A stretch of DNA of 64,000 nt from Fulvimarina endophytica (GCF_003403015.1 NZ_QURL01000003.1:496001-560000), one strand, 5' to 3'; counted from the first letter of the stretch, positions 55,899 to 64,000 are shown. Notes: generated by a model from the letters alone, not told the origin. A program made the numbers and translations.

Positions 55899-56561
55899 CT
55901 AGTCTCTCGGGCGCACGCCCGACAGGATGATCGTCAGCACCGCCTGGGCGGCCTGGTCGGAAAAGCCCGGCCCGTCCACCTGGGTGCCGAGAAGCGCGCG
56001 GATCTGGACGTCGAAGTCGGCATAGTGCTGGGTCGTCGCCCAGATCGCGAAGATCAGGTGATGCGGGTCGACGGGGGCGAGCCGTCCCTCGCCGACCCAG
56101 CCGCGCACGATCGCCGCCTTCTCGTCGACGAGCGCCTTGAGAGGGCCTTTGAGGAAGTCCTCGACCACCGGCGCGCCGGAGAGGATCTCGTTGGCGAAGA
56201 GGCGCGAGGCCTCGGGCCGGCGTCTTGCCAGATCGAGCTTGGCGGAGATGTAGCGGCGCAGTTCCTCCACGGGCTCACCGTCCGGATCGATCGCGGCGAG
56301 GGGTTCCAGCCAGGCATCGAGCGTCGCCTCCAGAAGCGCGCGATAGATGTCCTGCTTGCGCCGGAAATAGTAGAGGAGATTGGGCTTCGACATCTCCGCT
56401 TCGCTGGCGATCTGGTCGACGGTCGAGCCGCGCAGGCCATGCTTGGCGAAGACCGACAGGGCGGCCTCCAGGATGATCTCCCGGTTGACTGCCTGGGTCC
56501 GCGTGCGCGGTCTCTTCGCCTCGGCGGTCTTGCCCGCCGTCTTGCCCGGTTGCATGGTCAT
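55899..56561 (-). CDS. rutR: TetR-family regulator RutR-like
   Basis: 220 aa. The HTH is at about residues 30-70 (ILEAALSVFAKHGLRGSTVD, QIASEAEMSKPNLLYYFRRK), followed by a RutR-like ligand domain (IWATTQHYADFDVQIRALLG). RutR senses uracil and represses pyrimidine-use genes. It is convergent with preA (12-nt gap) and divergent from the aminotransferase gene, in whose promoter a RutR-type operator is found. The N-terminal extension is Lys/Thr-rich. Confidence 0.88.
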   Translation of the reverse strand: MTMQPGKTAGKTAEAKRPRTRTQAVNREIILEAALSVFAKHGLRGSTVDQIASEAEMSKPNLLYYFRRKQDIYRALLEATLDAWLEPLAAIDPDGEPVEELRRYISAKLDLARRRPEASRLFANEILSGAPVVEDFLKGPLKALVDEKAAIVRGWVGEGRLAPVDPHHLIFAIWATTQHYADFDVQIRALLGTQVDGPGFSDQAAQAVLTIILSGVRPRD

Positions 56562-56582
56562 GGCCTGCCTCTACAGCATTGG

Positions 56583-56610
56583 CGCCGAAAGTGGATGCGG
56601 GTTTTCGGCG
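56583..56610. repeat. Small hairpin repeat (REP-like) in the rutR upstream region
   Basis: CGCCGAAA and TTTCGGCG form an 8-bp perfect stem around GTGGATGCGGGT; a second GGATGCGGG follows at about 56625. Sequences of this kind (GCCGAAAGTGGAT...TTTTCGG) recur in intergenic DNA of Rhizobiales, as I recall. It lies about 20 bp before the rutR start codon. Confidence 0.5.
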
Positions 56611-56740
56611 GATGGCGCAAAAACGGATGCGGGTGGATCGTCGCCGGGCCGCCGGCAGCGGCCAGGGACCGCCCGGAGCCTGGCTCGACATGGTTAAAAA
56701 TTGTGCGTTGCGAAAAGTGCTTAGAACGAGCACAAAGTCC

Positions 56741-56787
56741 TTGACGCATCCCGTGCCGCGGGCCTAGCGTTTTGACCAATTAGTCAA
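56741..56787 (+). promoter_or_regulatory. Promoter of the aminotransferase operon with RutR operator
   Basis: A -35 TTGACG (56741-56746) and a -10 TAGCGT (56765-56770), 18-nt spacer, are followed at once by TTGACCAATTAGTCAA (56772-56787). That 16-mer differs from the RutR consensus TTGACCA-N2-TGGTCAA at one position only. It covers the predicted transcription start, so binding would block initiation until uracil releases RutR. Confidence 0.75.
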
Positions 56788-56830
56788 ATATGGCGACCCG
56801 CCCCCGCAGTCCATCGAAAGCTTTCATGCC

Positions 56831-58159
56831 ATGAACCAGCCCGTGCGATCCAATCCGAACGATCTCGAAGCGTTCTGGATGCCGTTCACCGCCAACCGGC
56901 AGTTCAAGGCGGCGCCGCGCATGTTCGCCTCGGCCAAGGACATGCACTACCGCACGACCGACGGACGCGAGGTGATCGACGGGACGGCGGGCCTGTGGTG
57001 CGTGAATGCCGGCCATTGCCGCGAGACGATCACCGAGGCGATCCGGCGGCAGGTGGGCGAACTCGACTTCGCGCCGACCTTCCAGATGGGCCATCCGCTC
57101 GCCTTCGAACTCGCCTCGCGCCTCGCATCGATCGCGCCGGAAGGCCTCGACCGGGTGTTCTTCACCAATTCCGGTTCGGAATCGGTCGAGACCGCGCTGA
57201 AGATCGCGCTCGCTTTTCACCGGGCGTGCGGCGAGGGGCAGCGCACCCGCCTCATCGGCCGCGAGCGCGGCTATCACGGCACCAATTTCGGCGGCATATC
57301 GGTCGGCGGCATCGTCGGCAATCGCAAGATGTTCGGCACGCTTCTGGCCGGCGTCGACCATATGCGCCACACCCACGACCCGGCCCGCAACGGCTTCTCG
57401 CGCGGCGAGACCGAGCATGGCGCCGAACTCGCCGAGGATCTGGTGCGGCTGGCGACCCTGCACGACCCCTCGACCATCGCCGCCGTCATCGTCGAGCCGG
57501 TCGCCGGATCGACGGGCGTCCTGCCGCCGCCCAAGGGCTATCTGAAGCGGCTGCGCGAGATCTGCGACCAGCACGGCATCCTCCTCATCTTCGACGAGGT
57601 GATCACCGGATACGGGCGTCTGGGTGCGGCCTTCGCCGCCGAGCGCTTCGGCGTGACGCCGGATATCCTCGTCACCGCCAAGGGCCTCACCAACGGCGTC
57701 ATCCCCATGGGCGCGGTCATCGCCTCCAACACGGTCCACGACGCGATCGTGAACGGGCCCGAGCACATGATCGAGTTCGCCCACGGCTACACCTATTCCG
57801 GCAATCCGGTGGCCGCCGCCGCAGGGCTCGCCACCCTCGAGACCTATCAGGAGGAGGGTCTTTTCGAGCATGCCGCGAGCCTCGAGGAGGTCTGGGCCGA
57901 TGCGATCCACTCCCTGCGCGACGAGCCCCACGTGATCGACATCCGCACGATTGGTCTGATCGGTGCGATCGAGCTGAAACCCCATGAGGACGGGCCGACG
58001 AAGCGGGCCTATTCGGCCTTCGTGCGGGCCTTCGAGACCGGGCTTCTGATCCGCGTGACGGGCGATATCATCGCCCTCTCGCCGCCGCTGATCGTTTCGA
58101 AGGACGATATCGGACGGATCGTCGAGGGGCTGAGATCCGTGCTTCGCTCGATCGATTAG
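56831..58159 (+). CDS. Class III (omega) aminotransferase, probable beta-alanine:pyruvate aminotransferase
   Basis: 442 aa PLP enzyme. The opening LEAFWMPFTANRQFKAAPRM is typical of omega-amino acid:pyruvate aminotransferases. The cofactor-binding aspartate is in LLIFDEVITGYGRLG and the PLP lysine in LVTAKGLTNGVIPMGA; VFFTNSGSESVETALKIAL binds the phosphate. The gene leads the RutR-controlled operon with the beta-ureidopropionase-type gene, so the expected reaction is beta-alanine plus pyruvate to malonate semialdehyde plus alanine. Confidence 0.9.
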   Translation: MNQPVRSNPNDLEAFWMPFTANRQFKAAPRMFASAKDMHYRTTDGREVIDGTAGLWCVNAGHCRETITEAIRRQVGELDFAPTFQMGHPLAFELASRLASIAPEGLDRVFFTNSGSESVETALKIALAFHRACGEGQRTRLIGRERGYHGTNFGGISVGGIVGNRKMFGTLLAGVDHMRHTHDPARNGFSRGETEHGAELAEDLVRLATLHDPSTIAAVIVEPVAGSTGVLPPPKGYLKRLREICDQHGILLIFDEVITGYGRLGAAFAAERFGVTPDILVTAKGLTNGVIPMGAVIASNTVHDAIVNGPEHMIEFAHGYTYSGNPVAAAAGLATLETYQEEGLFEHAASLEEVWADAIHSLRDEPHVIDIRTIGLIGAIELKPHEDGPTKRAYSAFVRAFETGLLIRVTGDIIALSPPLIVSKDDIGRIVEGLRSVLRSID

Positions 58160-58209
58160 GCGCTGAGGTCCCGCCCGCCACGCAAAGACCACCCGCCGAA
58201 GGATCCGCC

Positions 58210-59457
58210 ATGCCCAGCCCCACGAACATCACCATCGACGCCGACCGGCTGTGGGCCTCGATCCATGAAATGGCGGAGATCGGTCCCGGCATCGCGGGCG
58301 GCTCGAACCGCCAGACCCTAACCGACGAGGACGGCGAGGGGCGCCATCTCTTCAAGCGCTGGTGCGAGGCGGCGGGCCTTACCCTGGCGACCGACGCCAT
58401 GGGCAACATGTTCGCGCGGCGCGAGGGAACGGACCCCGATGCCCTGCCGGTCTATGTGGGAAGCCATCTCGACACCCAGCCGACGGGCGGACGCTATGAC
58501 GGCGTGCTCGGCGTTCTGGGCGGACTGGAGGTCGTGCGCACCCTCAACGATCTCGGCATCAGGACGAAGCACCCGATCGTCGTCACCAACTGGACGAACG
58601 AGGAGGGCGCGCGCTTTCCCCCCGCAATGATGGCCTCGGCGGTGTTCGCCGGCGTTCTTTCCCTGGAAGAGGCCTATGCCAAGACCGATGCGAAGGGCCT
58701 CGCCTTCGGCGACGAATTGGAGCGGATCGGCTGGAAGGGCGAGGAGGAGGTCGGCGCGCGCAGGATGCATGCCTTCCTGGAGCTTCACATCGAGCAGGGT
58801 CCGATCCTCGAAGCCGAGGGCAAGGATATCGGCGTCGTCACCCATGGTCAGGGCCTGCGCTGGATCCAGTGCATCGTGACGGGCAAGGAGAGCCATACCG
58901 GCTCGACGCCCATGCCGCTCCGCCGCAATGCCGGGCGCGGCCTTGCCCAGATCACCGAGCTCGTCCACGCGATCGCCATGGACAATGCGCCGAATGCCGT
59001 CGGGGCGATCGGCCATATCGACGTCTATCCCAATTCCCGCAATATCATTCCCGGCAAGGTCGTCTTCACGATCGACTTCCGCAGCCACGAACTCGACCGG
59101 CTGAACGCCATGGTCGAGCGCTTCGAGGCGGAAGCGCCGAAGCTGTGCGAGGCGCTCGGCGTGGAGCTCTCCCACGAGATCGTCGGCCAGTTCGACCCGC
59201 CGGCATTCGATCCCGGGCTGTTGCAGTCGATCCGGGACGGCGCGGACAGGCTCGGCTACAGCCATATCGACATCGTCTCGGGCGCGGGCCACGACGCCTG
59301 CTGGATCAACAATGTCGCGCCCACCGCCATGATCATGTGCCCCTGCGTCGGCGGCCTCTCCCACAACGAGGCCGAGGAGATCACGAAGGACTGGGCCAAG
59401 GCCGGCACCGATGTGCTCCTTCATGCGGTGGTGGAGACGGCGGAGATCGTGGAATAG
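58210..59457 (+). CDS. Zn-dependent N-carbamoyl amidohydrolase (beta-ureidopropionase type, M20 family)
   Basis: 415 aa. Binuclear metal motifs are VGSHLDTQPTGGRYDGVLGV, NWTNEEGARFPP and ELHIEQGPILE, with AGHDACWINN near the C-terminus, all typical of N-carbamoyl-amino acid/allantoate hydrolases. In this context the substrate should be N-carbamoyl-beta-alanine, giving beta-alanine, CO2 and ammonia. It lies between the aminotransferase and the MazEF pair. Confidence 0.9.
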   Translation: MPSPTNITIDADRLWASIHEMAEIGPGIAGGSNRQTLTDEDGEGRHLFKRWCEAAGLTLATDAMGNMFARREGTDPDALPVYVGSHLDTQPTGGRYDGVLGVLGGLEVVRTLNDLGIRTKHPIVVTNWTNEEGARFPPAMMASAVFAGVLSLEEAYAKTDAKGLAFGDELERIGWKGEEEVGARRMHAFLELHIEQGPILEAEGKDIGVVTHGQGLRWIQCIVTGKESHTGSTPMPLRRNAGRGLAQITELVHAIAMDNAPNAVGAIGHIDVYPNSRNIIPGKVVFTIDFRSHELDRLNAMVERFEAEAPKLCEALGVELSHEIVGQFDPPAFDPGLLQSIRDGADRLGYSHIDIVSGAGHDACWINNVAPTAMIMCPCVGGLSHNEAEEITKDWAKAGTDVLLHAVVETAEIVE

Positions 59458-59486
59458 GATCGAGTAACGGTGATGAGGATAGGCGC

Positions 59487-59708
59487 ATGGGACGTCCGCA
59501 GGAATTGACATCGGAAGAACGCGAGAGCCTGCAGTCGCGAGGGTGGCGCCCGATCGAAGTCTGGGTGATCGATCGCGACAGTGAGACCTATCGAACGGAA
59601 GCTGCACGACAGGCACGAAACGCGGCAGACGCCGATCTGCAGGACGGCGAGATCGATCGCTGGCTCGAACATATGCAGTCCGGGCTACCGGATGGCGACA
59701 CGGCGTGA
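59487..59708 (+). CDS. MazE-type antitoxin (DUF3018 family)
   Basis: 73 aa. The pattern LQSRGWRPIEVWVIDRDSET followed by EAARQARNAADAD is that of DUF3018 antitoxins paired with MazF toxins. A GAGGAT ribosome site is about 9 nt upstream of the ATG. It overlaps the toxin start by 4 nt (GTGA). The local codon use is less GC-biased than in the flanking pyrimidine genes, consistent with recent acquisition. Confidence 0.82.
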   Translation: MGRPQELTSEERESLQSRGWRPIEVWVIDRDSETYRTEAARQARNAADADLQDGEIDRWLEHMQSGLPDGDTA

Positions 59709-60070
59709 AACGCGGTGACGTTTTCATCGCTTCCATCAAAGGAACGGCATCCAAGCCGCGACCATCGGTCGTTGTTCAAGCCAACGAATTCATTCTTCCC
59801 GAGCGGCCGATCATCGTTTGTCCGCTGACGAGCATACTTGCCGATGCTTCGATGATACGCGTGACCATTCGTCCAACGCCCACGAACGGCTTGCGAGAGA
59901 TATCGCAGGCAATGGTGGATCGATTGTCTGCGGCGTTGCCTGAAAGGATCGGGACGAGGATCGGTCACCTCGAAGCGGAAGACATTGCGCGTATCAAGTT
60001 CGCTTTAATCAACGTTCTCAGCCTTCAAAAGGCGCTTCCAATAGCATCTGGTTTAGGGATTCAGACATGA
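59705..60070 (+). CDS. MazF/PemK-family endoribonuclease toxin
   Basis: 121 aa from a GTG inside the antitoxin stop. It opens MKRGDVFIASIKGTASKPRP, a MazF start with the conserved G-D-V/I and K-P-R-P region, continuing VVVQANEF and VCPLTS. MazF toxins cut mRNA. Its stop overlaps the dihydropyrimidinase start by 4 nt, so toxin and catabolic enzyme are translationally linked. Lower GC than the neighbours. Confidence 0.85.
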   Translation: MKRGDVFIASIKGTASKPRPSVVVQANEFILPERPIIVCPLTSILADASMIRVTIRPTPTNGLREISQAMVDRLSAALPERIGTRIGHLEAEDIARIKFALINVLSLQKALPIASGLGIQT

Positions 60071-61515
60071 CTCTCGTCATCAAGGGCGGCACGATCGTCA
60101 CCGCCGACCTGACCTACAAGGCCGATATTCTGATCGATGGCGAGAGGATCGCCGAAATCGGACAGGATCTCGAGGGCGACGAGGTGATCGACGCCTCCGG
60201 CGCCTATGTGATGCCGGGCGGGATCGACCCTCACACCCATATGGAAATGCCCTTCATGGGCACCCATTCGGCCGACGACTTCGACAGCGGCACGGCCGCA
60301 GCGCTCGCCGGCGGCACGACGATGACGGTTGACTTCGCGCTGCCCTCGCCGGGCCAGGGGCTCGTCGACACGGCGCAGGCCTGGTTCCAGAAGGCGGGGC
60401 CGGCCCGCACCGACTACTCCTTCCACATGGGCATCACCTGGTGGGGCGAGCAGGTCTTCGACGAGATGCCGAAGGTCGTCGAGAAGGGGATCAACTCGTT
60501 CAAGCACTTCATGGCCTATAAGGGCGCCCTGATGGTGAACGACGACGAGCTCTTCGCCTCGTTCACCCGCTGCGCCGAGATCGGCGCGCTGCCCCTCGTC
60601 CATGCCGAGAACGGCGATGTGGTCGCAGCGCTCCAACAGAAGCTGATGGATGTCGGACAGACCGGACCCGAGGCCCACGCCTATTCGCGGCCGCCGGAGG
60701 TGGAAGGCGAGGCCGTGAACCGGGCGATCATGCTCGCCGACCAGGCGGGCGTCCCGCTCTACGTGGTGCACACCTCCTGCGAACAGGCGCACGAGGCCAT
60801 TCGCCGGGCGCGGCAAAAGGGCATGCGGGTCTATGGCGAGCCGCTGATCCAGCATCTCGTTCTCGACGAGAGCGAGTATCAGAACCCCGACTGGCAGCAC
60901 GCCGCCCGGCGCGTGATGTCGCCGCCTTTCCGCGACAAGGCCAATCAGGATTCGCTCTGGGCCGGCCTTTCGGCGGGCTCCCTTCAGGTGGTCGCGACCG
61001 ATCACTGTGCCTTCACCGACGAGCAGAAGCGGATGGGCGTCGGCGACTTCCGCAAGATCCCGAACGGCACCGGCGGGCTGGAGGACCGGCTCTCGGTTCT
61101 GTGGACCAAGGGCGTGCGGACGGGACGGCTCACCATGAACGAGTTCGTCGCCGTCACCTCCACCAATATCGCGAAGATCCTCAACATCTATCCGCGAAAG
61201 GGCGCGATCCTCGTCGGGGCCGAGGCCGATCTGATCGTCTTCGATCCGGCCGCGACGAAGACGATCACCGCCGCAAGGCAGCATTCGGTCATCGAATACA
61301 ACGTCTTCGAGGGGATCGAGGTCACGGGCCTTCCGGTCGTCACCCTGTCGCGCGGGCGCGTCGCCTATCGCGACGGAGAAGTGCGCGCCGAAACGGGCGA
61401 CGGGCGCTTCGTCGAGCGGCCGGCGGATGCGCCGGCGAGCCGGGCGCTGTCGACCTGGAAGGAACTCGTCGCCCCGCGCAAGGTGGAGCGCTCGGGCATT
61501 CCGGCCGGCGTCTGA
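60067..61515 (+). CDS. Dihydropyrimidinase (D-hydantoinase family)
   Basis: 482 aa cyclic amidohydrolase. Metal ligands are in MPGGIDPHTHMEM, the carboxylated lysine is in KHFMAYKGALM, and further ligands are in LVHAENGD, VVHTSCEQAHE and VVATDHCAFTDEQK. It opens dihydrouracil to N-carbamoyl-beta-alanine, the second step of the reductive route. The C-terminal tail (VERSGIPAGV) is typical. Its ATG is embedded in the mazF stop. Confidence 0.95.
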   Translation: MTLVIKGGTIVTADLTYKADILIDGERIAEIGQDLEGDEVIDASGAYVMPGGIDPHTHMEMPFMGTHSADDFDSGTAAALAGGTTMTVDFALPSPGQGLVDTAQAWFQKAGPARTDYSFHMGITWWGEQVFDEMPKVVEKGINSFKHFMAYKGALMVNDDELFASFTRCAEIGALPLVHAENGDVVAALQQKLMDVGQTGPEAHAYSRPPEVEGEAVNRAIMLADQAGVPLYVVHTSCEQAHEAIRRARQKGMRVYGEPLIQHLVLDESEYQNPDWQHAARRVMSPPFRDKANQDSLWAGLSAGSLQVVATDHCAFTDEQKRMGVGDFRKIPNGTGGLEDRLSVLWTKGVRTGRLTMNEFVAVTSTNIAKILNIYPRKGAILVGAEADLIVFDPAATKTITAARQHSVIEYNVFEGIEVTGLPVVTLSRGRVAYRDGEVRAETGDGRFVERPADAPASRALSTWKELVAPRKVERSGIPAGV

Positions 61516-61644
61516 TCCTCAAGGATCGCCGAGCCCGATGACATGGCTCGCGGCGCGCAAATGTGAGATGGCGCACGGCCGGGCCGCATCAAGGGCTCGG
61601 CCGGGCGTGACCCCTATGGTCAGTATCAGGCAAAGGAGCCTTTC

Positions 61645-63138
61645 ATGAGCACGGTGGCAGGCGCATCCCGGCGGGCCGATTCCCATCTCATTGAGGAATC
61701 GATTCTTCCGGTCTGGCTGAACCAGCGCACGATCGGCGCCCTCGGCTATATCGGGTTATGGATCGGCATGGCGGTGATCATCGCCACCTTCCAGCTGGGC
61801 GCGAGCGGCGTCGCCGGCCTGTCGCTCACCACCACCATCGTGACGATCTTCCTCGCCAATCTCCTGCTCGGCATCATCATGGCGATGACGGCCGATATCG
61901 GCACCGAGCACGGCCTGAGCTTCGCGGTCTATCTGCGGGCACCCTTCGGCGTGCTGGGCACCCACTTTCCGTCCGTCTCGCGCGGGATCGTGGCGGCGAT
62001 CTGGTTCGGCATCCAGACCTATCTCGGCGCGCTCGCGCTCAACGGCATCATCGGCTATCTGACCGGCTTCGAGAGCTGGCCGCTCTGGTACGCGCTGTTC
62101 GCCATTCTCCAGATCGCCAATACCGCGCTCGGCATCAGGGCGGTGGAGAAGCTCGCGGCGGTCGCCGCGCCCGCCATAGTCGCCATTTCGGTCTGGATGT
62201 ACTTCACGCTCACCGGGGTCGCGGACACGCAAGGGCTGAACATCTGGACCTTCGCGGGCGATGCCGACATCAATCTCGTCGCCCTCTTCGTCGCCAACAT
62301 GGCCTTCTGGTCGACGCTTGCCGTCGACATTCCGAACATCACCCGCTTCCTGAAGGTGGAGGCCGGCACGAAGAGCTATGTCCGGCGCAACCGCAATATC
62401 TGGATCGCGCAATTCGTGGCCCTGCCGGTGACCCAGGCCTGGATCGCGCTGATCGGCGCGGCCTCCTTCATCGTCGCCGGCGACTGGAACCCGATCAACG
62501 TCATCCAGAGCCAGGGCGGCGGCGTGACCCTCGTCATCCTTCTCGTCATGGTGGTTCTGGCCCAGTGGTCCACCAACAACTCGGCCAATCTCATCCCGGC
62601 GGCGCTGACTTTCGTCAATGTGGGGGCGCCGAAGATCAGCTACACCATGGCCCTCGTCATCGCCGGCATCGTCGGCACGCTGGCGATGCCCTGGCTGATC
62701 CTCAACAACCTGTTCTTCTATCTCGGGCTCTACGGCGCGCTTCTGTCGGCGGTCGGCGGCATCATGATCTGCGACTACTTCGTGATCCGCAAACGGCGCC
62801 TCAACGTGCCCGATCTCTACCGGGCGGACGGGCAGTTCGCCTATGCGGGCGGCTTCAACCCGGCCGGGCTCATCGCCTGGGGGATCGGCGGGGGCGCGGC
62901 GCTCCTCGCCCTCGACTACGCCTATCTCGTGGGCTTCCCGCTCGCCTTCCTCGCCTACTATCTCCTCATGCGCTTCTGGATCGCGCCGCGCTACCGGCAG
63001 GCCGAGATCGAGAACCCGGACGACGAGAGGTATCTGGCGACGAGCGTCGGCCTCAACTGGGTCTACCAGGACGGCGCCTTCCACCGCGTGCCCACGGACC
63101 GCATCCCGGCCGGCGCCTGGAAGCGCGACGATCTGTGA
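61645..63138 (+). CDS. NCS1-family nucleobase transporter
   Basis: 497 aa, 12 membrane segments. NCS1 signatures include a proline-containing helix 1 region (WLNQRTIGALGYIGLWIGMA), RAPFGVLGTHFPSVSRGIVA and AFWSTLAVDIPNITRFLKVE. This family imports uracil, cytosine, allantoin or hydantoins with a cation. Given the neighbours, uracil or thymine is the likely cargo. It is 129 bp after the dihydropyrimidinase gene, with an AGGAGCC ribosome site. Confidence 0.9.
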   Translation: MSTVAGASRRADSHLIEESILPVWLNQRTIGALGYIGLWIGMAVIIATFQLGASGVAGLSLTTTIVTIFLANLLLGIIMAMTADIGTEHGLSFAVYLRAPFGVLGTHFPSVSRGIVAAIWFGIQTYLGALALNGIIGYLTGFESWPLWYALFAILQIANTALGIRAVEKLAAVAAPAIVAISVWMYFTLTGVADTQGLNIWTFAGDADINLVALFVANMAFWSTLAVDIPNITRFLKVEAGTKSYVRRNRNIWIAQFVALPVTQAWIALIGAASFIVAGDWNPINVIQSQGGGVTLVILLVMVVLAQWSTNNSANLIPAALTFVNVGAPKISYTMALVIAGIVGTLAMPWLILNNLFFYLGLYGALLSAVGGIMICDYFVIRKRRLNVPDLYRADGQFAYAGGFNPAGLIAWGIGGGAALLALDYAYLVGFPLAFLAYYLLMRFWIAPRYRQAEIENPDDERYLATSVGLNWVYQDGAFHRVPTDRIPAGAWKRDDL

Positions 63139-63237
63139 TCGGCGGTCTTCGTGGCCGGCAGGAGCGGACGAACCGCTGAGACGACGAGGCCCGCAGTCAG
63201 CGGCGGGCCGAAGACAAGGAAAGGATCGAGGAAGCCG

Positions 63238-63690
63238 ATGACGCAAGAGGACGAATATTTCATGGGAATCGCGCTTCGGGAGGCCGAAGCCGGCCTTGCC
63301 GATGGCGGCCTGCCGATCGGGGCGGCGCTCGTTCGGGACGGCGAACTGGTGGCTTCGGGATGCAATCAGCGCGTCCAGGCGGGCGATCCGATCGCCCATG
63401 GCGAGATGGACTGCCTGCGCAAGGCAGGGCGCCAGAAGACCTATCGCGACACCGTTCTCTACACCACGCTCAGCCCCTGCATGATGTGCTCCGGGACGAT
63501 CGTGCAGTTCGGCATCCCGAAGGTCGTCGTCGGCGAGGCGGAGAACTTCGACGGCAATATCGATTTCCTGCGCGAGCGCGGCGTGGAGGTCGTCCTTCTC
63601 GACGACGAGGGATGCAAGGATGTGATGCGTCGTTTCCTCGCAAAGCCGGGCAACGACGCGTTGTGGAACGAGGATATCGCGGAGGATTGA
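63238..63690 (+). CDS. Yeast-type cytosine deaminase (CDA superfamily nucleoside/nucleobase deaminase)
   Basis: 150 aa. Zinc-binding HGEMD (with the catalytic Glu) and PCMMC motifs are complete. The stretch TTLSPCMMCSGTIVQFGIPK and the VVVGEAENFDG that follows resemble yeast Fcy1 cytosine deaminase more than tRNA adenosine deaminases. The C-terminus ends WNEDIAED. It would convert cytosine to uracil, feeding PreTA. GAGGAAG lies 4-5 nt before the ATG. Confidence 0.85.
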   Translation: MTQEDEYFMGIALREAEAGLADGGLPIGAALVRDGELVASGCNQRVQAGDPIAHGEMDCLRKAGRQKTYRDTVLYTTLSPCMMCSGTIVQFGIPKVVVGEAENFDGNIDFLRERGVEVVLLDDEGCKDVMRRFLAKPGNDALWNEDIAED

Positions 63691-63711
63691 CGACGCATCG
63701 CATGCCGAACC

Positions 63712-63747
63712 GGGGCGGGGAAGGACGCAAGGCGCGCTTCCCCGCCC
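63712..63747 (+). terminator. Strong hairpin between the deaminase and the CodB-like gene
   Basis: GGGCGGGGAAG (63713-63723) pairs perfectly with CTTCCCCGCCC (63737-63747) across 11 bp with a 13-nt loop. Only TTA follows, so it may terminate, attenuate or act as an mRNA stabiliser between two genes that otherwise look co-directional. Confidence 0.5.
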
Positions 63748-63787
63748 TTAGACGAGACCGGGAGGATGTTTTCAAGAAAGGGCTCCG

Positions 63788-64000
63788 ATGAGCACTCATC
63801 CCGCGGCTCCCAAGCCGAACGAAGACTACCCCCTCTCCGAAGTGCCGATGGGCGACCGCAAGAGCTTCTGGTCTCTCGCCATCATCCTTCTCGGCTTCAC
63901 CTTCTTCACCGCGACCATGTTCGCGGGTGGGCAGATCGGAACCGCATTTCCTTTCTGGCCGGACCTCGTCCTCGTCATCTTCGCGGGCAACCTGCTTCTC
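63788..64000 (+). CDS. CodB-like cytosine permease (NCS1 family), 3' end cut off by the window edge
   Basis: The first 71 codons are visible. They read EDYPLSEVPMGDRKSFWSLA, then a first membrane segment (IILLGFTFFTATMFAGGQIG) and the start of a second (LVLVIFAGNLLL). This opening is typical of CodB-type cytosine/purine permeases. The gene continues beyond 64000. Next to a cytosine deaminase, cytosine is the most likely substrate. Confidence 0.78.
   Translation, partial: MSTHPAAPKPNEDYPLSEVPMGDRKSFWSLAIILLGFTFFTATMFAGGQIGTAFPFWPDLVLVIFAGNLLL

Noticed and set aside
58869..59486. Extension of the MazE-like antitoxin upstream into the carbamoylase gene
   Set aside because: The upstream part is a shadow of the carbamoylase frame; the ATG at 59487 has its own ribosome site and begins at the family's conserved region.

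Overview
This 64 kb window is GC-rich, densely coding chromosomal DNA. Its gene content (TctABC, PotFGHI, RutR, Irr-type boxes, DabAB, an RND pump, RibB with a degenerate second domain, PuhE) points to an alphaproteobacterium, most likely Hyphomicrobiales (Rhizobiales). The Calvin-cycle genes, a dissolved-inorganic-carbon pump and a PuhE homologue suggest a lineage with autotrophic or phototrophic ancestry. No rRNA, tRNA or CRISPR array was recognised.

Region 1 (1-13.8 kb) is accessory carbon catabolism. It opens with the 3' part of an unusual transketolase, a LysR regulator and a D-erythronate dehydrogenase (denD). The kinase after denD is cut to a stub by an IS3-family remnant. An inward block on the minus strand follows (tctC-tctB-tctA, a TauE/SafE permease, an alpha/beta hydrolase), divergent from a LacI regulator with palindromic operators between them. 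Next comes a complete four-gene tetronate operon (ltnD-otnK-otnC-otnI) joined by 4-nt overlaps, expected to convert a C4 sugar acid to dihydroxyacetone phosphate. A decayed IS256-family transposase closes the block.

Region 2 (14.9-25 kb) holds an orphan Wzz/GumC-type chain-length protein, a GNAT acetyltransferase, a putrescine ABC transporter (potFGHI), pyrD with a DUF952 gene, and a GGPP synthase gene divergent from type 2 IPP isomerase.

Region 3 (26.2-43.6 kb) begins with fbp-prk-tkt-rpe, a Calvin-cycle set without RuBisCO in this window. It is followed by dps and an unknown gene, each preceded by an Irr-box-like palindrome, then a small DUF1289 protein, an RND efflux pair, ribB, an atypical metallophosphoesterase, phosphonate-type phnDEC and an orphan puhE.

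Region 4 (43.6-53 kb) has a FecBCD-type metal ABC transporter plus an EamA transporter in one overlapping operon, with a Zur-like palindrome upstream. A LysR regulator follows, divergent from dabB-dabA, an energy-coupled CO2-to-bicarbonate system.

Region 5 (53-64 kb) is a nearly complete reductive pyrimidine degradation locus: preT, preA, rutR, an omega-aminotransferase, a carbamoylase, dihydropyrimidinase, an NCS1 permease, a yeast-type cytosine deaminase and the start of a CodB-like permease. A RutR-type operator sits over a predicted transcription start. A MazE/MazF toxin-antitoxin pair is embedded in this operon with 4-nt overlaps. The locus predicts cytosine to uracil to dihydrouracil to N-carbamoyl-beta-alanine to beta-alanine to malonate semialdehyde.
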